Below, piece by piece: positions 5,595-8,157 of a DNA stretch of 8,157 nucleotides (position 1 is its first letter; each line of letters starts with the position of its first letter). The position numbers and the translations under genes are program-made. The stretch lies in NCBI GenBank assembly GCA_013298445.1, contig JAAFHQ010000244.1, forward strand, positions 1 through 8,157, written 5' to 3'. This stretch comes from Chitinophagales bacterium (GTDB taxonomy: Bacteria; Bacteroidota; Bacteroidia; Chitinophagales; Saprospiraceae). The notes under the pieces were generated by a model. It saw nothing but the letters and a program-made list of their open reading frames with translations. It did no database searches and was not told where the DNA came from.

Positions 5595-7763
5595 TTATTC
5601 CACCAACACCTTCTTCACCCCTACCCCACTTTCCGTTTGCAGCTCCAACAAGTACACTCCCGCAGGAATTTTGTTTACTTGCACTTCAATCCTATTTTCT
5701 CCAGACAGGACATCCACCTTTTTTTCCCACAACAAACGTCCTTGTACATCACGAAGGCGAAGGGCGCTAGAACCAGCCTCTTCTGCCTCATAAACCAAGG
5801 TAAATACGCCCTGATTGGGCTGCGGCACAATCTGCATCCGCGCTTCTAATCTTGGCGCATCATTCAGCCCAGTCGCTGGACTACAACCCGATCCAGCCCC
5901 GATGATCCGACTCAGCAGCGCGATATACGCCCCCTGATAATAAATGGCGGGTTCGCTGATTTCCCAGGAGTTTTCAGGCCAGCTGAAGTTCCAGTCCTTG
6001 TAACTTTTTTGTGGTGGTTGCGAAGCAGGTGGTGAGATGGTTTTCACCGAAAAATCCTTATTTGGTCCTCCGGTCACATAGCCCGGTGGTGGGCCTTTGG
6101 GCGAGGTCAGGGCATTGTCCCAATCCGACTTGTCCTTGTACCAATGGTGATACAGCTCGTTCACACATTTTTCGCCCCCATACCCATACATGTTACTAAG
6201 CATGACCATGGTGAGTGGATTCACCCCGTGCAGCCAGTGCAGGTACTGCTCGGCTACTTCCTGATAAAGGGCATGTTGGGGGGTATTGATGCCAAAATGG
6301 ATGAAATCCAGGTTGAGCAATCCGGAATTGGAGCGGATGTTGTTGCTGCCCCAGTGGTGCGCCCAATCCTCCATGTAGGCCCGGTAGAGGTCACTTTTGT
6401 TTTGGTAGTTGTTGATCGAAAATGCGTAATTCATACCCGCCTTCTGGCTGCGAATTTTGCTGACGGCGGCCAAAGAGGCGTTGGGCATTCCGGCGTATTT
6501 GAGCAAGGCAAAACAAACGCCTATGTTGTAAGGATGCCAATAATTTTCATTGACCGGCCGAATCTTGTCATAATGGGCATCAATATGGGTCTTGTAAGCC
6601 GTGTTACCCGTGGCTTCGAACAGGTAAATGGCGGCAGCTACCGCGTTGCCCAACTGGCTGCCTGCATCCCGGTCGGCATCGCCAGAGGTGATGTTTTGAT
6701 CATCGCAAGCGGTTTCAAAAGTGCTCAGGTTTTGGGTGGTGACCAGGGCTCTGGCCCAGGCTTTGACGGCGCGGTCGATCAGGTCCTGACCGTAAGCTTG
6801 CAGGGTGGGATCAGATAAGGACTTGTACACTTGCCCGGCGCAGGCAAAGATGGCCGCTCCGGTGATGGTAGCCGAAGTACATTCCCCCACCCAATAACGA
6901 GGCCGGGTATCCAAACTGGGCAGCGCGGGCACTTCATTAAAATTATCAACACCCACTTTGATCATCAAGCCATTGGTACCCGTGGCGTCTTGCATGCGTT
7001 TGAGCCAATCCAGTTCCCATTTGATTTCATCGAGCAAATCGGGGATGCCGTTTCCCGACTCGGGGATGTTGTAATTGTCTTTAAACACCTTCGGATTGAG
7101 CCGATAGGCCTCCAACATGTTGAGCAGGGGGTCAAAAGTAAAGGTGGTGTACTTGTTGGGGTCGCCTGCATCAAACCAGCCGCCGCTCACGTCGCGGGCA
7201 GTGGCCGGGTTGCTTTTGTCGTAACGGCTGCGAGCAGCTTTGTCTTGATTCAGGCCGCCATAACAGGCCCCATCTACCCATTTGGCATCTACATAGGGGG
7301 TGTTTTTGGCAAAATTGATTCTTTGGTAAAAAAACATCCGCACCGCCTGGCGCAGCACTTCATCGTACACCTGATCACCGATCTCAAACCGAAAGGAACC
7401 AACCTGATTGGTCAAATCGTAGATGTAGTAGCTGCCCGGAGTGCTTACGGTGCTGAAGTCAAACCACCAGCCCCGGTCGCCCGATTGGCCGTGGGTATTG
7501 CCATTGTTCCAGACTTGTAGGGTGCCGCTGAACACGATCTGATCATTGTCCCAGCGGCGGACCTGGTATTGGTTGTTGCCCACTCCGGGCGAGAACGTTT
7601 CACTGGCATTGAAACCCGCCTGGGGATCGGCAATGACGGCCATTTTTTTGGATTGGCAGAAGTAGCCGAATTGGTCTACTTTGATGAATTCGGTGGTTTT
7701 GACGGGACCTGCCCAGAGGGAAAGGCTAGCGAAAAAAACAATTAGAGACAGGAAGCTGCGCAT
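5595..7763 (-). CDS. Secreted glycoside hydrolase family 9 (endoglucanase-type) with T9SS type A sorting domain
   Basis: 722 aa from the ATG at 7763. Residues 1-18 (MRSFLSLIVFFASLSLWA) are a clear signal peptide; the longer frame from 7820 would bury it behind 19 polar residues. About 25-128 is the N-terminal Ig-like domain common in GH9 (FIKVDQFGYF, then PGSYYIYD). About 131-618 is the (alpha/alpha)6 catalytic domain: GGWFDAGD with Asp198/Asp201 (nucleophile-water side), ELYHHW near 536-541, and SWEISEPAIYYQ with Glu604 as likely proton donor. About 641-722 is the T9SS sorting tail (PQPNQGVF, IPAGVYLLEL, VKKVLVE), which directs export across the outer membrane and often surface attachment. 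Inverting beta-1,4-glucan hydrolysis is expected; cellulose, xyloglucan or mixed-linkage glucan cannot be told apart. There is no carbohydrate-binding module. The gene is convergent with the SDR and appears monocistronic. Confidence 0.94.
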   Translation of the reverse strand: MRSFLSLIVFFASLSLWAGPVKTTEFIKVDQFGYFCQSKKMAVIADPQAGFNASETFSPGVGNNQYQVRRWDNDQIVFSGTLQVWNNGNTHGQSGDRGWWFDFSTVSTPGSYYIYDLTNQVGSFRFEIGDQVYDEVLRQAVRMFFYQRINFAKNTPYVDAKWVDGACYGGLNQDKAARSRYDKSNPATARDVSGGWFDAGDPNKYTTFTFDPLLNMLEAYRLNPKVFKDNYNIPESGNGIPDLLDEIKWELDWLKRMQDATGTNGLMIKVGVDNFNEVPALPSLDTRPRYWVGECTSATITGAAIFACAGQVYKSLSDPTLQAYGQDLIDRAVKAWARALVTTQNLSTFETACDDQNITSGDADRDAGSQLGNAVAAAIYLFEATGNTAYKTHIDAHYDKIRPVNENYWHPYNIGVCFALLKYAGMPNASLAAVSKIRSQKAGMNYAFSINNYQNKSDLYRAYMEDWAHHWGSNNIRSNSGLLNLDFIHFGINTPQHALYQEVAEQYLHWLHGVNPLTMVMLSNMYGYGGEKCVNELYHHWYKDKSDWDNALTSPKGPPPGYVTGGPNKDFSVKTISPPASQPPQKSYKDWNFSWPENSWEISEPAIYYQGAYIALLSRIIGAGSGCSPATGLNDAPRLEARMQIVPQPNQGVFTLVYEAEEAGSSALRLRDVQGRLLWEKKVDVLSGENRIEVQVNKIPAGVYLLELQTESGVGVKKVLVE

Positions 7764-7788
7764 GGATTTGGATTGAATAAATGAAGTG

Positions 7789-7816
7789 TCAGGGTACCTA
7801 AAGGATAGGTGCCTGA
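7789..7816 (-). promoter_or_regulatory. Hairpin in the likely 5' leader of the GH9 gene
   Basis: On the minus strand TCAGGCACCT and AGGTACCCTGA pair around a 7-nt loop, with one bulge and one mismatched or wobble pair. It lies 25 nt upstream of the GH9 start codon and is preceded by a run of eight T. It could affect translation or mRNA stability. That is inference, and the leader may start downstream of it. Confidence 0.3.
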
Positions 7817-7930
7817 TCACAAAAAAAATTGCAGCTAGTGGATTGTACGAGGTGGCAAGATAAATGCTTTTGGGAAAAAATGAACTACAAATTATTTAAG
7901 GCTTGAAGACTCCCACGAAATAGGTTTAGC

Positions 7931-7958
7931 CACAAATTGCACAAATTTTCACAAATGG
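7931..7958. repeat. Short array of CACAAATTN units (9-10 bp period)
   Basis: Three near-identical units run head to tail: CACAAATTG (7931-7939), CACAAATTTT (7940-7949) and CACAAATGG (7950-7958). The period is close to one DNA helical turn. No gene overlaps it. Confidence 0.6.
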
Positions 7959-8082
7959 AGACACTCACTTCGTTCGTGTGGCGAAGCCCATAAAAGCGCA
8001 AACGATAGCAATGAGTGGTAAGAAATAATAATGATAATTGCTCACACTCGATTTAATTCAGCCAAAGCGGCAGGATGGCAAA

Positions 8083-8116
8083 ACGGATGCCACGGATGCC
8101 ACGGATAAAAACGGAT
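8083..8116. repeat. Short array of ACGGATGCC units
   Basis: Two exact 9-bp units ACGGATGCC (8083-8091, 8092-8100) are followed by ACGGATAAAA (8101-8110) and a last ACGGAT (8111-8116). In the shifted register CACRRAT the units resemble the CACAAAT array about 130 bp to the left. The array runs straight into the hairpin at 8118. Confidence 0.65.
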
Positions 8117-8117
8117 T

Positions 8118-8138
8118 TTTTCCGCCTGAGGCGGAAAA
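8118..8138. other. Perfect 9-bp hairpin TTTTCCGCC-TGA-GGCGGAAAA
   Basis: The stem arms are 8118-8126 and 8130-8138 with a 3-nt loop. It follows the ACGGAT array directly. No T-tract follows on the plus strand (GGACGAG), and on the minus strand the stem is followed by AATCC, so it is not a standard terminator. It may be the recurring end of a dispersed intergenic repeat; this is inference. Confidence 0.55.
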
Positions 8139-8157
8139 GGACGAGCCGAAGGTGAGT

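Larger units (their letters stand above)
7764..8157. other. Non-coding region upstream of the GH9 gene
   Basis: No credible gene, tRNA or transposase remnant is seen in these 394 bases. The part next to the GH9 gene should hold its promoter, but no good match to TTTG-N(19-21)-TAnnTTTG is evident on the minus strand. The remainder holds two short periodic arrays and a hairpin, listed separately, and runs off the window's right edge. Confidence 0.6.

Noticed and set aside
6144..7520. Long plus-strand reading frames (6144-6818, 6831-7520) opposite the GH9 gene
   Set aside because: They are antisense to a gene with full GH9 and T9SS signatures, have no recognisable domains and read as low-meaning translations of its complement.
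7764..7820. Earlier ATG at 7820 as the GH9 start
   Set aside because: It would place 19 polar or charged residues before a well-formed signal peptide and would place the leader hairpin inside the coding region.
8118..8138. Intrinsic terminator
   Set aside because: The stem is good but no U-tract follows on either strand, and no gene end is visible next to it.

Overview
The window looks like a chromosomal stretch of a free-living Bacteroidota bacterium, most likely from the Saprospiria (Haliscomenobacter-like; this placement is inference). The clues are a glycoside hydrolase ending in a type IX secretion (T9SS) sorting domain, a Bacteroidota-type outer-membrane barrel protein, weak or absent Shine-Dalgarno sequences, and moderate GC coding DNA separated by AT-rich, repeat-laden gaps.

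Layout, left to right. (1) 1-1114, minus strand: N-terminal 371 codons of an exported beta-barrel-type protein (DUF5723-like), cut by the left edge. (2) 1115-1410: non-coding leader with three copies of one octamer. (3) 1460-2437, minus: a membrane-anchored SPFH/stomatin protein closest in pattern to the HIR subgroup, followed by a strong intrinsic terminator. (4) 2438-2660: divergent promoter region. (5) 2661-4391, plus: an IlvD/Edd-family sugar-acid dehydratase (arabinonate/xylonate type). (6) 4392-4705: a gap filled by a composite palindromic element with a perfect 32-bp inverted repeat and several hairpins whose stems covary. (7) 4706-5461, plus: a classical short-chain dehydrogenase. (8) 5462-5594: convergent gap with a 14-bp inverted repeat inside two arrays of degenerate 9-bp units. 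(9) 5595-7763, minus: a secreted GH9 glucanase with a T9SS tail. (10) 7764-8157: non-coding, with two further 9-10-bp periodic arrays and a hairpin.

A plausible shared theme is plant or algal polysaccharide use. The GH9 enzyme would act at the cell surface or outside. The dehydrogenase and dehydratase are the two enzyme types that open non-phosphorylative oxidation of aldoses to 2-keto-3-deoxy acids. The link is inferred from neighbourhood only; no transporter, regulator or SusCD pair lies in the window. The genes belong to known families. The least explained material is in the gaps: the hairpin element at 4451-4643 and the recurring 9-bp-period arrays. I see no defence system, CRISPR array, tRNA, rRNA or transposase gene.
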